A stretch of DNA of 35,576 nt from Terriglobia bacterium (GCA_020073005.1 JAIQFX010000055.1:1-35576); one strand, 5' to 3'. Shown: positions 1 through 8,306, numbered from the stretch's first letter. The notes: generated by a model not told the origin, from the sequence alone. Translations and numbers: made by a program.

Positions 1-561
1 CAAACGTTCTGAGTTCGCAATCGATTCGCTTGGCTTGCTTCTACAGCGAGCAGAGTCGCTGGCCTGGCCGCGGTTGTCGTGCAGGCCGTCGCGGCGCGTT
101 CCACAGGTGGGCCTCAGTCGTCATCCCTCCATGCTGTCCACGTCCGTGACAGGCTATCCACCCTGGAGCGCACTCCAGAGTCAAGCGTCGGCCGTCGTTG
201 GATTCCGCCGCGCCGAAATCGTGCGCCCGGCCGCGCGGCCGTCACGTGGCCCGTCGATCCTCCGGCGAGTTCGACACGCGGGATATCCCGTTTGTCTGCA
301 TGCTCTCGGTTCTTAGCATCTCTAGTGCTCCTCGTCTTCGCCAGTCCCGCGGCCACTCAACTCCATCCTTCGGCCCAGCCCTCCGCGTCACGTCCAGGCC
401 ACGAACGCTGCGCTACGAACGCATGGCCTGTCCGCGCCAATGGCTCCGGGCTTTGGAGTCTCGCGGCCTTCGGTGTGACCCGTCGGCGGTTCCTCTGGGC
501 GTGAAGGAACCGCACAACGCGGGTCCAAGAAAATCGGCGAAGACGCCGAAGGAGCACGACG
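1..561. other. Leading region without a recognisable gene
   Basis: I see no coding sequence here that I would defend. Open frames exist on both strands, but they overlap one another, have no ribosome binding site, and translate to arginine/serine/proline-rich shadow protein with no family resemblance. The only structure noted is a hairpin at 486-513, with 9-bp arms GCGGTTCCT and AGGAACCGC and a 10-nt loop, which would lie in the 5' leader of the gene starting at 562. Confidence 0.5.
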
Positions 562-867
562 ATGACGATCAAGATCACCCCGAACGACAAAGGCAATCCC
601 GCCGGCAAGCTCGCCGAAGCCGAAGTCCAGTTCACCGACGGTCCGCTGGCCGGACTGAAGCTCATCGGATTCTCGGTGTGGGAGCGCCGCGGTGGCGCCG
701 GCCGCAACGTGACGTTTCCCGCGCGCAGCTACTCGGTCAACGGCGAGCGCCGCAGCTACGCGCTGCTGCGTCCGATCGGCGACGTGACCTCGCAGGACCA
801 CCTCCGTGAGCTGATCCTTGAGGCGTACGCGGAGTTCGAGGAGGTGGCGGAGAGGGCGACGGCCTGA
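562..867 (+). CDS. Small conserved protein, SpoVG-like
   Basis: This 101-residue protein has no signal peptide or membrane segment. The ATG start is supported by GAAGGAG at 548-554, seven bases upstream. The core (about residues 17-95) is a run of beta-strand-like stretches (LKLIGFSVWERRGG, NVTFPARSYSVNG, SYALLRPIGD) followed by a C-terminal helix with IL-EAYAEFEE. Order and length recall SpoVG, a small RNA/DNA-binding regulator in which a strand-rich core with a conserved FPS-like turn is followed by a helix. The similarity is weak and the function is not established. Alternatives are an uncharacterised small nucleic-acid-binding protein. The gene stands alone, is followed by a probable terminator at 880-915, and converges with the tRNA-Leu operon. 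Confidence 0.6.
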   Translation: MTIKITPNDKGNPAGKLAEAEVQFTDGPLAGLKLIGFSVWERRGGAGRNVTFPARSYSVNGERRSYALLRPIGDVTSQDHLRELILEAYAEFEEVAERATA

Positions 868-879
868 CGGCGGTCGTCC

Positions 880-915
880 AGCGACGGGGCGTCTCGGCGC
901 TCCGTCGCTTCTCTT
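880..915 (+). terminator. Probable terminator after the SpoVG-like gene
   Basis: The arms AGCGACGG (880-887) and CCGTCGCT (902-909) form an 8-bp stem, followed by the pyrimidine-rich stretch TCTCTTATC. It lies 13 bp after the stop codon. The U-tract is imperfect, so the efficiency is uncertain. Confidence 0.5.
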
Positions 916-1171
916 ATCGGGGTTGGCGTCGATCACGGCGCCGAAGCGGGGGCCGGCGCCGGCCGTCACACACGAAGTCTCACTGGTGCAGGTGCGGGAT
1001 TGGGTGAACCGGGGGTTCGACCAACCCCGGTAGACTCTCTCGCCGCAAACGCTATGGCAAATGCTTGAGAGCTGCCTGCCCTCAACGTCGGAGCGGCGAC
1101 CATGAATACTTGACCGGTTACTTGACCGGTTGACCGGCAATTAGGTGGCAAAATCGCCGTAAGTTGTTGGT
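916..1171. other. Convergent intergenic region with hairpin and short direct repeat
   Basis: No gene was recognised between two convergent transcription units. A GC-rich hairpin at 1009-1030 (CCGGGG / CCCCGG) contains a T-arm-like GGTTCGA, but there is no surrounding tRNA. A direct repeat of CTTGACCGGTT units occupies about 1109-1138. The hairpin could serve either flanking unit as a terminator. Confidence 0.4.
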
Positions 1172-1254
1172 GCGGAAGGGGGGATTCGAACCCCCACGAT
1201 CTTGCGATCGCCAGCCCCTCAAGCTGGTGCGTCTGCCAGTTCCGCCACTTCCGC
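1172..1254 (-). tRNA. tRNA-Leu(GAG)
   Basis: On the minus strand the 7-bp acceptor stem GCGGAAG/CTTCCGC closes an 83-nt class II tRNA. The anticodon loop TTGAGGG (anticodon GAG) is flanked by the CCAGC/GCTGG stem. A variable arm (CGATCGCAAGATCG) and the T arm GGGGGTTCGAATCCCCC follow. The genomic strand does not encode CCA. It lies 85 bp after secG in the same orientation, and the same secG to tRNA-Leu(GAG) order is known in Escherichia coli (leuU), so cotranscription is plausible. Confidence 0.95.
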
Positions 1255-1274
1255 GTACTGAGGGCTGTCGAAAT

Positions 1275-1341
1275 TTCAGATTGCAGAATTCAGATTTCAG
1301 ATTCTGAACGACGAACGACTCACGACCAACGACCAACGACT
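1275..1341. repeat. Heptamer-period tract A (secG/tRNA-Leu spacer)
   Basis: Read on the plus strand this splits into 7-nt units: TTCAGAT, TGCAGAA, TTCAGAT, TTCAGAT, TCTGAAC, GACGAAC, GACTCAC, GACCAAC, GACCAAC. Two different unit sequences follow each other with the period kept. The tract overlaps the secG stop codon (1340-1342). Confidence 0.85.
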
Positions 1342-1681
1342 ATTTGGGCGCCGCCGGTGCCTGCGCGGGCGTCGCCGGTGCCGGTGCCGGCGCGGCCTGC
1401 TTCGGCGCCGGGGGCGCGGACGTGCCGGTCATCAGCGATCCGGGTCCGCGCTGACCGATGATCGAGAGCGCCAGCGCGCCGAGCATGAACAGCACCGCGA
1501 GCACCGCGGTCGCCTTCGACAACACCGTCGCGCCGCCGCGCGCGCCGAACGCCGACTGGCTGCTGCCGCCGCCGCCGAACGCGGCCGCCACGTCGCCCTT
1601 GCCCTGCTGCAGCAGAATCACCAGCAGCAGCACGAGGCAGACGACCACGTAGAGCGCCGAGAACAAGTAGTAAACAACCAT
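1340..1681 (-). CDS. secG: Preprotein translocase subunit SecG
   Basis: SecG is the small auxiliary membrane subunit of the SecYEG translocon. The 113-residue protein has the two expected transmembrane helices, about residues 3-24 (YYLFSALYVVVCLVLLLVIL) and 56-75. Between them lies the diagnostic cytoplasmic loop LLQQGKGDVAAAFGGGGSSQSAFG. The tail after about residue 85 is a low-complexity alanine/proline stretch, common in SecG of this size class. It lies 34 bp downstream of tpiA in the same direction and is followed by tRNA-Leu. The linkage of tpiA and secG is widespread in bacteria and supports the call. The start ATG gives the normal N-terminus directly at the first helix. Confidence 0.95.
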   Translation of the reverse strand: MVVYYLFSALYVVVCLVLLLVILLQQGKGDVAAAFGGGGSSQSAFGARGGATVLSKATAVLAVLFMLGALALSIIGQRGPGSLMTGTSAPPAPKQAAPAPAPATPAQAPAAPK

Positions 1682-1715
1682 AAGTGACCTGAATTCCCCT
1701 TACAGCAAACCGTAA

Positions 1716-2483
1716 TTATACCGCAGCCTGCCGGCTCCTCGTCACGATGTCCGCGAAGCTCTTGACGTCCAGGCTGGCGCCGCCCACGAGGGCGCCGTCG
1801 ACGTCCGGCTCCGCGATCAGCTCGCGAATGTTGTCCGGCTTGACGCTGCCGCCGTAGAGAATCCGGCACGCGTCGGCCGCGTCCGCGCCGAACCACTGGC
1901 GCAGGCGCTTGCGGATGTGCGCATGCACCTCGCCGGCCTGGGCGGACGATGCGTTGCGGCCGGTGCCGATGGCCCAGACGGGCTCGTACGCGATCACGAT
2001 CTGCGCGACCTGCGCCGCCGTGAAGCCATCCAGGCCGTCCTTGATCTGGCGGTCCAGCACGTCGAGCGTCGCGTGCTTCTCGCGCTCCTCGAGCGTCTCG
2101 CCGACGCAGACGATCGGCGTCAGCCCCGCGCCACGCGCGGCCGCCGCCTTGCGATTGACGATCGTGTCCGTCTCGCCGAAGAGCCGCCGCCGCTCGGAGT
2201 GACCGACGATCGCGTAGCGCGCACCCGCTTCCTTCACCATCGCCGGAGAGATCTCGCCGGTGAACGCGCCCTCGCGCTCCCAGTAGAGATCCTGCGACGC
2301 GACGCCGACGTTCGAGCCGCGCGCGGCCGTGGCCGCGGCATTGATTGCCGTGAACGGCGGCGCGACGACGATTTCGACATCGGTGATGGTCTTCACCGCC
2401 GCGCGCAGGTCGGTCACGAACGCGACCGCGTCCTCGACGGTCTTGAACATTTTCCAATTGCCCGCGATCAGGGGAGTTCGCAT
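1716..2483 (-). CDS. tpiA: Triosephosphate isomerase
   Basis: The enzyme interconverts dihydroxyacetone phosphate and glyceraldehyde 3-phosphate in glycolysis. The 255-residue length is normal for the family. All catalytic elements are present: Lys11 in GNWKMF, His95 in IVGHSERR, Glu167 in [11 protein letters not shown], and the phosphate-gripping C-terminal segments YGGSVKPDN and GALVGGASL. The start ATG gives the standard [12 protein letters not shown] beginning. It is the third gene of gap-pgk-tpiA, 52 bp after pgk. That spacer is occupied by an interspersed palindromic element (2496-2522), and no good Shine-Dalgarno sequence is visible just upstream of the ATG. Confidence 0.98.
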   Translation of the reverse strand: MRTPLIAGNWKMFKTVEDAVAFVTDLRAAVKTITDVEIVVAPPFTAINAAATAARGSNVGVASQDLYWEREGAFTGEISPAMVKEAGARYAIVGHSERRRLFGETDTIVNRKAAAARGAGLTPIVCVGETLEEREKHATLDVLDRQIKDGLDGFTAAQVAQIVIAYEPVWAIGTGRNASSAQAGEVHAHIRKRLRQWFGADAADACRILYGGSVKPDNIRELIAEPDVDGALVGGASLDVKSFADIVTRSRQAAV

Positions 2484-2495
2484 GGTTTTTGTCTT

Positions 2496-2522
2496 CGCTC
2501 GCCTGAAAGGCTCGCGCTACAA
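2496..2522 (-). repeat. Interspersed palindromic element, family I (copy 1)
   Basis: On the minus strand this reads TTGTAGC followed by GCGAGCCTTTCAGGCGAGCG, with the imperfect inverted arms GAGCC/GGCGA. Related copies are at 9006-9030, 21306-21329 and, as an inverted pair, 27514-27567. Here it fills much of the pgk-tpiA spacer. Confidence 0.8.
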
Positions 2523-2535
2523 CACACGGCCCGCA

Positions 2536-3744
2536 CTACACCCGATCGGTCAAGGCTTCGACGCCGGGCAACGTCCGCCCACCCAGGAACTCCAGCGACG
2601 CGCCGCCGCCGGTGGAAATGTGCGTGATGCGATCGGCGATGCCGGCTTTCTTCACGGCCGCGATCGAATCGCCGCCGCCGACGATCGTCGTGCCTTTGAC
2701 AGCGGCGACCGCGCGCGCGACGGCGTTGGTGCCGGCCGCGAACGCGTCGATCTCGAACACGCCCATCGGTCCGTTCCAGACGACGGTCTTCGCATCAGCG
2801 ATCGACGCCGCGTACGCGGCGATCGTCTTCGGACCGATGTCGAGCCCGAGCCGCTCGCCGATCTTCGCGTCGCCGACGTCGAGCGTCTCGCGCGCCGCGG
2901 CCGCGTCGACGCGATCGGCGACGACGTGATCGGTCGGCAGCAGCAGCCGCACGCCTTTCGCCTTCGCGTCGGCTTCGATCTTTCGCGCCGCGTCGAGCTT
3001 GTCGTCCTCGACGAGCGACTTGCCGATCGGCAGGCCGCGCGACTTGAAGAACGTGTACGCCATCGCGCCGCCGATGATCAGGCGGTTCACCTTGCCGAGC
3101 ATGTTCTCGATGACTTCGATCTTGTCGGAGACTTTCGCGCCGCCGAGAATCGCGACGAACGGCCGCTCGGGCGCCGACAGCGCGAGCCCGAGGTACTTGA
3201 GCTCCTGCTCCATCAGCAGACCCGCGGCGGCATTCTTGATGTGATGTGTGATGCCTTCGACCGACGCGTGCGCCCGGTGCGCCGCGCCGAACGCATCGTC
3301 GACGTAGCGGTCCGCCAGCGAGGCGAGCGCCGCGGCGAATTGCGCGTCGTTCTTTTCTTCCTCCGGATGAAAGCGCAGGTTCTCGAGCAACACGACCTGG
3401 CCGCCGCCAGACGCGTGTGCGCGCGCGACGGCCTGGGTCGCCGCCTCGCCGATGCAATCGTCCGCGAACGCGACAGAGGTGCCGAGCAGCGCGGCGAGCC
3501 GGTCGGCGACGGGCCGCAGGCTCATCGCCGGATTCGGCTTGCCCTTCGGCCGGCCGAGATGGCTCGCCAGGATCACCGTCGCGCCGTGGTCGAGCGCGTA
3601 GCGGATCGTCGGCAGCGAGGCGCGGATGCGCGTGTCATCGCTGCCAGGGCCGATGACGCCGTCTTTGAGCGGGACGTTGAAGTCGACGCGGACGAAAACG
3701 CGTTGTCCCTTCAGATCGAGGTCTCTGATCGACAGTTTGGGCAT
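2536..3744 (-). CDS. pgk: Phosphoglycerate kinase
   Basis: Phosphoglycerate kinase transfers the acyl phosphate of 1,3-bisphosphoglycerate to ADP. The protein has 402 residues, typical of bacterial PGK. The N-terminal domain shows [30 protein letters not shown] and the HLGRPKGK loop, which bind 3-phosphoglycerate. The hinge and nucleotide domain show the conserved [27 protein letters not shown] and the C-terminal [13 protein letters not shown] plus [13 protein letters not shown] motifs. The start [25 protein letters not shown] is the usual one. It sits between gap and tpiA on the same strand. The 97-bp spacer before it carries octamer repeats that can fold into a long hairpin (3767-3833), which may modulate expression relative to gap. 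Confidence 0.98.
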   Translation of the reverse strand: MPKLSIRDLDLKGQRVFVRVDFNVPLKDGVIGPGSDDTRIRASLPTIRYALDHGATVILASHLGRPKGKPNPAMSLRPVADRLAALLGTSVAFADDCIGEAATQAVARAHASGGGQVVLLENLRFHPEEEKNDAQFAAALASLADRYVDDAFGAAHRAHASVEGITHHIKNAAAGLLMEQELKYLGLALSAPERPFVAILGGAKVSDKIEVIENMLGKVNRLIIGGAMAYTFFKSRGLPIGKSLVEDDKLDAARKIEADAKAKGVRLLLPTDHVVADRVDAAAARETLDVGDAKIGERLGLDIGPKTIAAYAASIADAKTVVWNGPMGVFEIDAFAAGTNAVARAVAAVKGTTIVGGGDSIAAVKKAGIADRITHISTGGGASLEFLGGRTLPGVEALTDRV

Positions 3745-3751
3745 GAGGCGC

Positions 3752-3847
3752 TGAAGATGAGATTTGAGGATGTGAGGATTTGGGGATTTGAGGAATGAGG
3801 AGCGTTCTCCAACTCCTCAAATCCTCACATCCTTAATTCCTCAAATT
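3752..3847. repeat. Octamer-period tract B with long inverted repeat (gap/pgk spacer)
   Basis: Units such as GATTTGAG, GATGTGAG, GATTTGGG and GATTTGAG follow at an 8-nt period. The right part carries the same unit family on the opposite strand. The 16-bp arm AGGATGTGAGGATTTG (3767-3782) pairs perfectly with 3818-3833 and extends to about 20 bp with one G-T pair. The tract runs over the gap stop codon (3841-3843). Confidence 0.85.
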
Positions 3848-4848
3848 CCTTGCTTGACTATCTTTCTGAGCAGATCGACGCAGCGATTCGAGTAGCCCCA
3901 CTCGTTGTCGTACCACGAGAGGACCTTCACGAAGTCGCCGTCCATCACCTTCGTGTACGGCGCGTCGACGATCGACGAATTCGCGTTGCCTTTGAAGTCG
4001 ATCGACACGAGCTCCTCGGTGGAATAGGCGAGGATGCCTTTCATCGGGCCGTCGGCCGCCGCCTTGATCGCGGCGTTCACGTCCTCCGCGGTCGCCTTCT
4101 TCGCGAGCGTCGCGACGAGATCGACGCACGATACGTTCGGCGTCGGCACGCGGACCGAGATGCCGTCGAGCTTGCCCTTCAGCTCCGGCAGCACTTCGCC
4201 CACGGCCGCGGCGGCGCCGGTCGTCGTCGGGATCATGGACAGCGCGGCCGCGCGCGCGCGGCGCAGATCCTTGTGCGGCAGGTCGAGCAGCTGCTGATCG
4301 TTCGTGTACGAATGGATCGTCGTCATCCAGCCGCGCGTGATCCCGAACGACTGGTGCAGCACCTTGGCGAGCGGCGCGAGACAGTTCGTCGTGCACGACG
4401 CGTTGGAGATGATCTGGTGCTTCGCCGGGTCGTACTGCGCGTCGTTGACGCCGAGGACGACCATCACGTCCGGCTTCTTCGCGGGCGCCGTGATGATGAC
4501 CTTCTTCGCGCCGGCGGTGATGTGCTTGGCCGCGCCGTCGCGATCGGTGAAGAGGCCGGTCGACTCGAAGACGACGTCGACGCCGAGATCCTTCCACGGC
4601 AGCTGCGCCGGGTCGCGCATCGACAGGACCTTGAACTCGGCGCCGTCGACGGCGATCGTGTCCGCCGTGTTTTCGACCTTCGCGTGCAGGTTGCCCAGCA
4701 CCGAGTCGTACTTCAGCAGGTGCGCCAGCGTGTGCGCGCTCGTGAGATCGTTGACGGCGACGAAGGTGATGTTCTTATCGCCCAGCGCGGCCCGCATGAT
4801 GTTCCGGCCGATGCGGCCGAAGCCGTTGATTCCCACTCTGACAGGCAT
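3841..4848 (-). CDS. gap: Glyceraldehyde-3-phosphate dehydrogenase, type I
   Basis: GAPDH oxidises glyceraldehyde 3-phosphate to 1,3-bisphosphoglycerate with NAD. The 335-residue protein begins with the Rossmann motif VGINGFGRIGRN. Asn33-Asp34 (VNDL) indicates NAD rather than NADP preference. The active-site Cys152 lies in SNASCTTNCLAP, and the partner His179 in MTTIHSYTNDQ. The S-loop and the closing SWYDNEWGYSNR motif are intact. It is the first gene of the gap-pgk-tpiA-secG operon, transcribed away from waaA, with 74 bp between the two start codons that must hold both promoters. Its stop lies inside repeat tract B. Confidence 0.98.
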   Translation of the reverse strand: MPVRVGINGFGRIGRNIMRAALGDKNITFVAVNDLTSAHTLAHLLKYDSVLGNLHAKVENTADTIAVDGAEFKVLSMRDPAQLPWKDLGVDVVFESTGLFTDRDGAAKHITAGAKKVIITAPAKKPDVMVVLGVNDAQYDPAKHQIISNASCTTNCLAPLAKVLHQSFGITRGWMTTIHSYTNDQQLLDLPHKDLRRARAAALSMIPTTTGAAAAVGEVLPELKGKLDGISVRVPTPNVSCVDLVATLAKKATAEDVNAAIKAAADGPMKGILAYSTEELVSIDFKGNANSSIVDAPYTKVMDGDFVKVLSWYDNEWGYSNRCVDLLRKIVKQGI

Positions 4849-4922
4849 CGATGCCTCCCTTTTCCCCTGGCGACGTCACTCGCGTCCTGGAGAAACGTTT
4901 CATTCTACAATAGCTGTCCGCG

Positions 4923-6257
4923 ATGTACCTCGCCTACAGCCTGCTCACGTTCGTCGTCTTCCTCGTCGTGTCGCCGTACTTCGTCTACCAGGCGATTCGC
5001 TACCAGAAGTACATCGGGAGCCTGCGGCAGCGCCTCGGCTTCCTGCCGATCACGTTCAACATCGACGGCGAGGAATCCATCTGGATCCACGCCGTTTCGG
5101 TGGGCGAGGCGCTCACGGCGCGGGCGCTGGCCGCCGATCTCAAGGCGCGCTACCCGCGCCTGCGCCTGTTTCTCTCGACGACGACGATCGCCGGGCAGCA
5201 GGTGGCGCGGCGCAGCCTGTCGGATCTCGACGCGGTGTTCTATTTCCCGTTCGACTGGACGTTCATCGTCCGACGCACGCTGAACCTGGTGAAGCCGCGG
5301 CTCTTCATCATGATGGAGACCGAGATCTGGCCGAACCTGCTGCGCGCGTGCCGCGCGCGCGGGGTGAAGACCGTCGTCATCAACGGCCGCATCTCCTCGC
5401 GCTCGTACCCGCGCTACCGGATGATTCGGCCCTTCTTCCGTCGCGTCCTCGACGATGTCGATCGCTTCTGCATGCAGAGCGACGAGTCGGCGCGCCGGCT
5501 GATCGATCTCGGCGCGGATCCCGCGCGCGTCACCGTGACGGGCAGCCTGAAGTTCGACGCGCTCGAGCTGCCGGCGGCGACCGTGCACGGCAAGCCGCGC
5601 GAGCGCGTGCTGCGCTTCTTCCGCATCTCAGTCAATCGCACCGTGCTCATCGCCGGCAGCACGATGAAGGGCGAGGAAGCCGCCGTGCTCCGCGCCTTCG
5701 CGCGCATCAAGGAAACGCAGCCGAACGCGCTCGCGATCCTGGCGCCGCGCCAGCCCGAGCGGTTCGGCGAAGTCGAGCGCCTCGCGCGCGACGCCGGCTT
5801 CGTGGCGATCCGCCGATCCGAGCTGCCGATCGACGCCGAGCCGCGCGCCGACGTCGTCGTCCTCGACACGATCGGCGAGCTGGCGCAGATCTACCAGCTC
5901 GCGACCGCGGTCTTCGTCGGCGGCAGCCTCGCCGATCACGGCGGCCACAATATCCTCGAGCCGGCGATGTTCGGCAAGCCGATCGTTTTCGGCCCGCACA
6001 TGCAGAATTTCAAGGAGATCGCCGACGCGTTCCGGCGTCAGGACGCGGCCGTGCAGGTGCCGTCGGAGCGCGAGCTCGCCGACACGCTGCTGGCGCTCGT
6101 CACCGATCCGGTGCGGCGCGCGAGCCTCGGCGCGGCGGCGCGCGCGCTCGTCGAAGCCAATCGCGGCGCCAAGACCAAGACCCTCGCAGTGATTGGCGAG
6201 TTGCTCCCCGCATCCGGCGGGGGCGCCGTGGTCCGTCCCTTCCGACTGGTGCATTGA
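4923..6257 (+). CDS. waaA: 3-deoxy-D-manno-octulosonic acid (Kdo) transferase
   Basis: WaaA (KdtA) transfers Kdo from CMP-Kdo to lipid IVA at the inner face of the cytoplasmic membrane. The 444-residue protein starts with a membrane anchor (about residues 3-24), followed by GSLRQRLGF and the HAVSVGEALTA motif whose Glu62 is the expected catalytic base. Also present are MMETEIWPN, the ISSRSYPRYR loop, GSLKFDA, and the nucleotide-binding GGSLADHGGHNILEPA segment. All are hallmarks of this family of GT-B enzymes. It heads the lipopolysaccharide operon and overlaps lpxK by 4 bp. The number of Kdo residues added cannot be told from the sequence. Confidence 0.97.
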   Translation: MYLAYSLLTFVVFLVVSPYFVYQAIRYQKYIGSLRQRLGFLPITFNIDGEESIWIHAVSVGEALTARALAADLKARYPRLRLFLSTTTIAGQQVARRSLSDLDAVFYFPFDWTFIVRRTLNLVKPRLFIMMETEIWPNLLRACRARGVKTVVINGRISSRSYPRYRMIRPFFRRVLDDVDRFCMQSDESARRLIDLGADPARVTVTGSLKFDALELPAATVHGKPRERVLRFFRISVNRTVLIAGSTMKGEEAAVLRAFARIKETQPNALAILAPRQPERFGEVERLARDAGFVAIRRSELPIDAEPRADVVVLDTIGELAQIYQLATAVFVGGSLADHGGHNILEPAMFGKPIVFGPHMQNFKEIADAFRRQDAAVQVPSERELADTLLALVTDPVRRASLGAAARALVEANRGAKTKTLAVIGELLPASGGGAVVRPFRLVH

Positions 6258-7321
6258 TCGACACATTGAGCGCGGTGTACAGCGCGGCCGCCGCCCGGCG
6301 GCGGCGGTGGTACGCGCGCGATCCCTCGCGGCAGCGCCGGCTGGCGCGTCCCGTCGTCAGCGTGGGCAACCTGCGCGTCGGCGGCAGCGGCAAGACGCCG
6401 ATGGTCGAATACATCGCGCGCGTGCTCCTCGAACACGGCGAGCGCCCGGCGATCCTCACGCGCGGGTACGCGCGGCGCGAGGCGAGCGACGGCGTGACCG
6501 TCGTGTCCGACGGGACGGCCGTGCGAGCCACGCTCGCCACGGCCGGCGACGAACCGCTGATGCTCGCGCGCGCGCTGCCCGGGGTCGTCGTGCTCGTCGG
6601 CGCGGATCGGCATCTGTCCGGCTGCCTCGCCGAGCGCCGGCTCGGCGCGACCGTTCACATCCTCGACGACGGCTTTCAGCATCTCGAGCTCGCGCGCGAC
6701 ATCGATCTGCTGCTCGCGTCGGAAGAGGACCTGGAGGATCGTCCGATGCCGGCCGGGCGGCTGCGCGAGGGAATCGCGGCCGCGGCCGTCGCGGACGCGG
6801 CGCTCGTCAACGCCGGGTACGACGCGGCCGCCGCGCGCATCGGCCGCGCGCTCGGCGTCCCGACGGTCTTTCGCGTGACGCGCGCGATTGGCGCGCCGCA
6901 CATGATCACCGGCGATCGCGATTCGGTCGTCGTCCCGCCGAACGCCCGCGTGTTCGTCGTCAGCGGGATCGCGCGGCCCGATCGGTTCACCGCCGACATC
7001 ATGTCGGCCGGATGGGATCTCGCCGGTGTGATGGAGTTCCGCGATCATCATCCCTTCAGCGACCGTGACGTGACGCGCATCAGAGCGGCCGCGCGGGCGG
7101 CCGCGTCGGCGATCGTGCTGACGACGGAAAAGGATGCCGTGCGGCTGATGGCGTGCGACCTTGGCGATCTTCCCATCGCGGCCGTGCCGCTCATCGTCGG
7201 CATCGAGCCCGCGGACGCGTTCCGGGACTGGCTGCTCGCGAAGCTTGCGGCGCACTCAGCACCCGGCACCCAGCACGGCACCCAGCACTCCGCACCCGGC
7301 ACCCAGCACCCGAATCAATGA
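6254..7321 (+). CDS. lpxK: Tetraacyldisaccharide 4'-kinase
   Basis: LpxK phosphorylates the 4' position of the lipid A disaccharide on the cytoplasmic side of the inner membrane. Motifs seen are the P-loop VGNLRVGGSGKTP (GSGKT about residues 44-48), ILTRGYAR, DEPLMLA, ILDDGFQHLELARD, RPMPAGRLREG, and the closing FRDHHPFSDRD and VLTTEKDAVR. I place the start at TTG 6254, whose bases overlap the waaA stop (TTGA). TTG 6266 and GTG 6275 are alternatives, and no start has a strong Shine-Dalgarno sequence. This gives 355 residues. The last 20 or so residues (SAPGTQH repeated) are written by the heptamer tract at 7256-7317 and are not expected in LpxK. Confidence 0.95.
   Translation: MIDTLSAVYSAAAARRRRWYARDPSRQRRLARPVVSVGNLRVGGSGKTPMVEYIARVLLEHGERPAILTRGYARREASDGVTVVSDGTAVRATLATAGDEPLMLARALPGVVVLVGADRHLSGCLAERRLGATVHILDDGFQHLELARDIDLLLASEEDLEDRPMPAGRLREGIAAAAVADAALVNAGYDAAAARIGRALGVPTVFRVTRAIGAPHMITGDRDSVVVPPNARVFVVSGIARPDRFTADIMSAGWDLAGVMEFRDHHPFSDRDVTRIRAAARAAASAIVLTTEKDAVRLMACDLGDLPIAAVPLIVGIEPADAFRDWLLAKLAAHSAPGTQHGTQHSAPGTQHPNQ
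7256..7317. repeat. Heptamer-period tract C (end of lpxK)
   Basis: The units CAGCACC, CGGCACC and variants follow at a 7-nt period, with one shortened unit. The tract is translated as the C-terminal tail of LpxK and ends one base before the ATGA junction with the acyltransferase gene. Confidence 0.85.
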
Positions 7322-8235
7322 GGCACCAGCTCGAGTACCTCGCCGTCCGCACGCTGATCGCGTTCGTGCGCGTGATGCCGGGCTGGCTCGTTCGCGGGTG
7401 CGGGACGCTGCTCGGCCTGACCTTCTACGCGGTCGACGGCGTCCATCGCCGCGTCGCGCACCGGAATCTCGCGCTCGCGTTTCCGGCCCGTCCGGAGGCC
7501 GAGCGCCGCGCGATCGCGCGCGCCGCGTTCGCGCACTTCGGCCGCCTGCTGTTCGAGCTGCTGGAATTCAGCACGCTCACCAACGAACAGATGCTGGCGC
7601 GCGTCGAGTTCGACGGCGAGGATCGCTGCCGCCAGGCGTACGCCCAGGGCAAGGGCGTCCTGTTCATCGCCGGCCACTTCGGCTTCTGGGAGCTGCAGGC
7701 GATGGTGGAAGCGATTCGCCGCGAGCCGGTCACCGTGCTGGCGCGCGCGCTCGACAATCCGAAGCTCCACGAACTGCTCGAGCAGATCCGCGAGCGGACC
7801 GGCAACACGATCGTCTACCGGCAGGACACGATCCGCCGCGTGATGCGCGCGCTGCAGGCGGGACACGGCGTGGCCGTGCTGATCGATCAGCACATCTCGA
7901 GCCACGACGCGATCTCCGTGGACTTCTTCGAGCGCCCGGCCGCGACGACGCCGGCGATCGCCGCGCTCGCGCTGCGCACCGGTGCGCCGATCGTCCCCGT
8001 GTTCGCGCTCCCGCTCGGCGGCGGGCGCTATCGTATGATCTACGAACACCCCGTCGAGCCGCCGCCTGCCGATTCGGAAAATGCCGTCCGCGAGCTGACG
8101 CAGCGCTGCACCGACGTGCTGGAGATGTACGTGCGGCGCCATCCCGAGCTCTGGCTGTGGATGCATCGCCGCTGGCGCGACGACGGCCCGGCGGATATGT
8201 TCCACGGAGTGGAAGAAGTTGAAACTGAAAACTGA
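7318..8235 (+). CDS. Lysophospholipid/lauroyl acyltransferase, LpxL/HtrB family
   Basis: The family transfers secondary acyl chains to Kdo-lipid A (or related lipids) at the inner membrane. The 305-residue protein has an N-terminal membrane helix (about 11-38) and the HX4E catalytic motif GHFGFWE (His120, Glu125). Further motifs are VLARALDNPKL, VAVLIDQH (the second conserved block), GAPIVPVFALP, and the C-terminal WLWMHRRW typical of LpxL/LpxM. The ATG overlaps the lpxK stop as ATGA, so translation is probably coupled; no separate ribosome binding site is seen. The place after lpxK favours a lipid A role, but lauroyl, myristoyl or other specificity cannot be read from sequence. Its last residues (VETEN) come from the start of repeat tract D. 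Confidence 0.93.
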   Translation: MRHQLEYLAVRTLIAFVRVMPGWLVRGCGTLLGLTFYAVDGVHRRVAHRNLALAFPARPEAERRAIARAAFAHFGRLLFELLEFSTLTNEQMLARVEFDGEDRCRQAYAQGKGVLFIAGHFGFWELQAMVEAIRREPVTVLARALDNPKLHELLEQIRERTGNTIVYRQDTIRRVMRALQAGHGVAVLIDQHISSHDAISVDFFERPAATTPAIAALALRTGAPIVPVFALPLGGGRYRMIYEHPVEPPPADSENAVRELTQRCTDVLEMYVRRHPELWLWMHRRWRDDGPADMFHGVEEVETEN

Positions 8236-8300
8236 AAACCGAAAACAGAAAAGTTGGGACTGAGCGCTGACAGCCGAGAGCTGACAGCTGAAAGCTGAGC
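8221..8300. repeat. Heptamer-period tract D (lpxL-like/waaF spacer)
   Basis: There are two blocks with the same period. The first is CTGAAAA, CTGAAAA, CCGAAAA, CAGAAAA at 8225-8253, and the second is GCTGACA, GCCGAGA, GCTGACA, GCTGAAA, GCTGAGC at about 8265-8300. The lpxL-like stop (8233-8235) lies in the first block. Most units contain TGA, so every frame is stopped within three units. Confidence 0.85.
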
Positions 8301-8306
8301 CCTGGA

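Noticed and set aside
1009-1030. Hairpin with GGGGGTTCGA as a tRNA fragment or attachment site
   Set aside because: It has a T-arm-like loop but no matching acceptor or anticodon arm, no integrase, and no second copy of the tRNA-Leu 3' end. A GC-rich intergenic hairpin is enough to explain it.
198-1140. Several overlapping open frames at the left edge on both strands
   Set aside because: They overlap the SpoVG-like gene or each other, have low-complexity Arg/Ser/Pro composition, and have no ribosome binding site.
4304-6253. A long plus-strand extension upstream of lpxK
   Set aside because: It runs antisense to gap and out of frame through waaA. LpxK homology begins only shortly before its P-loop, so the start was placed at 6254.
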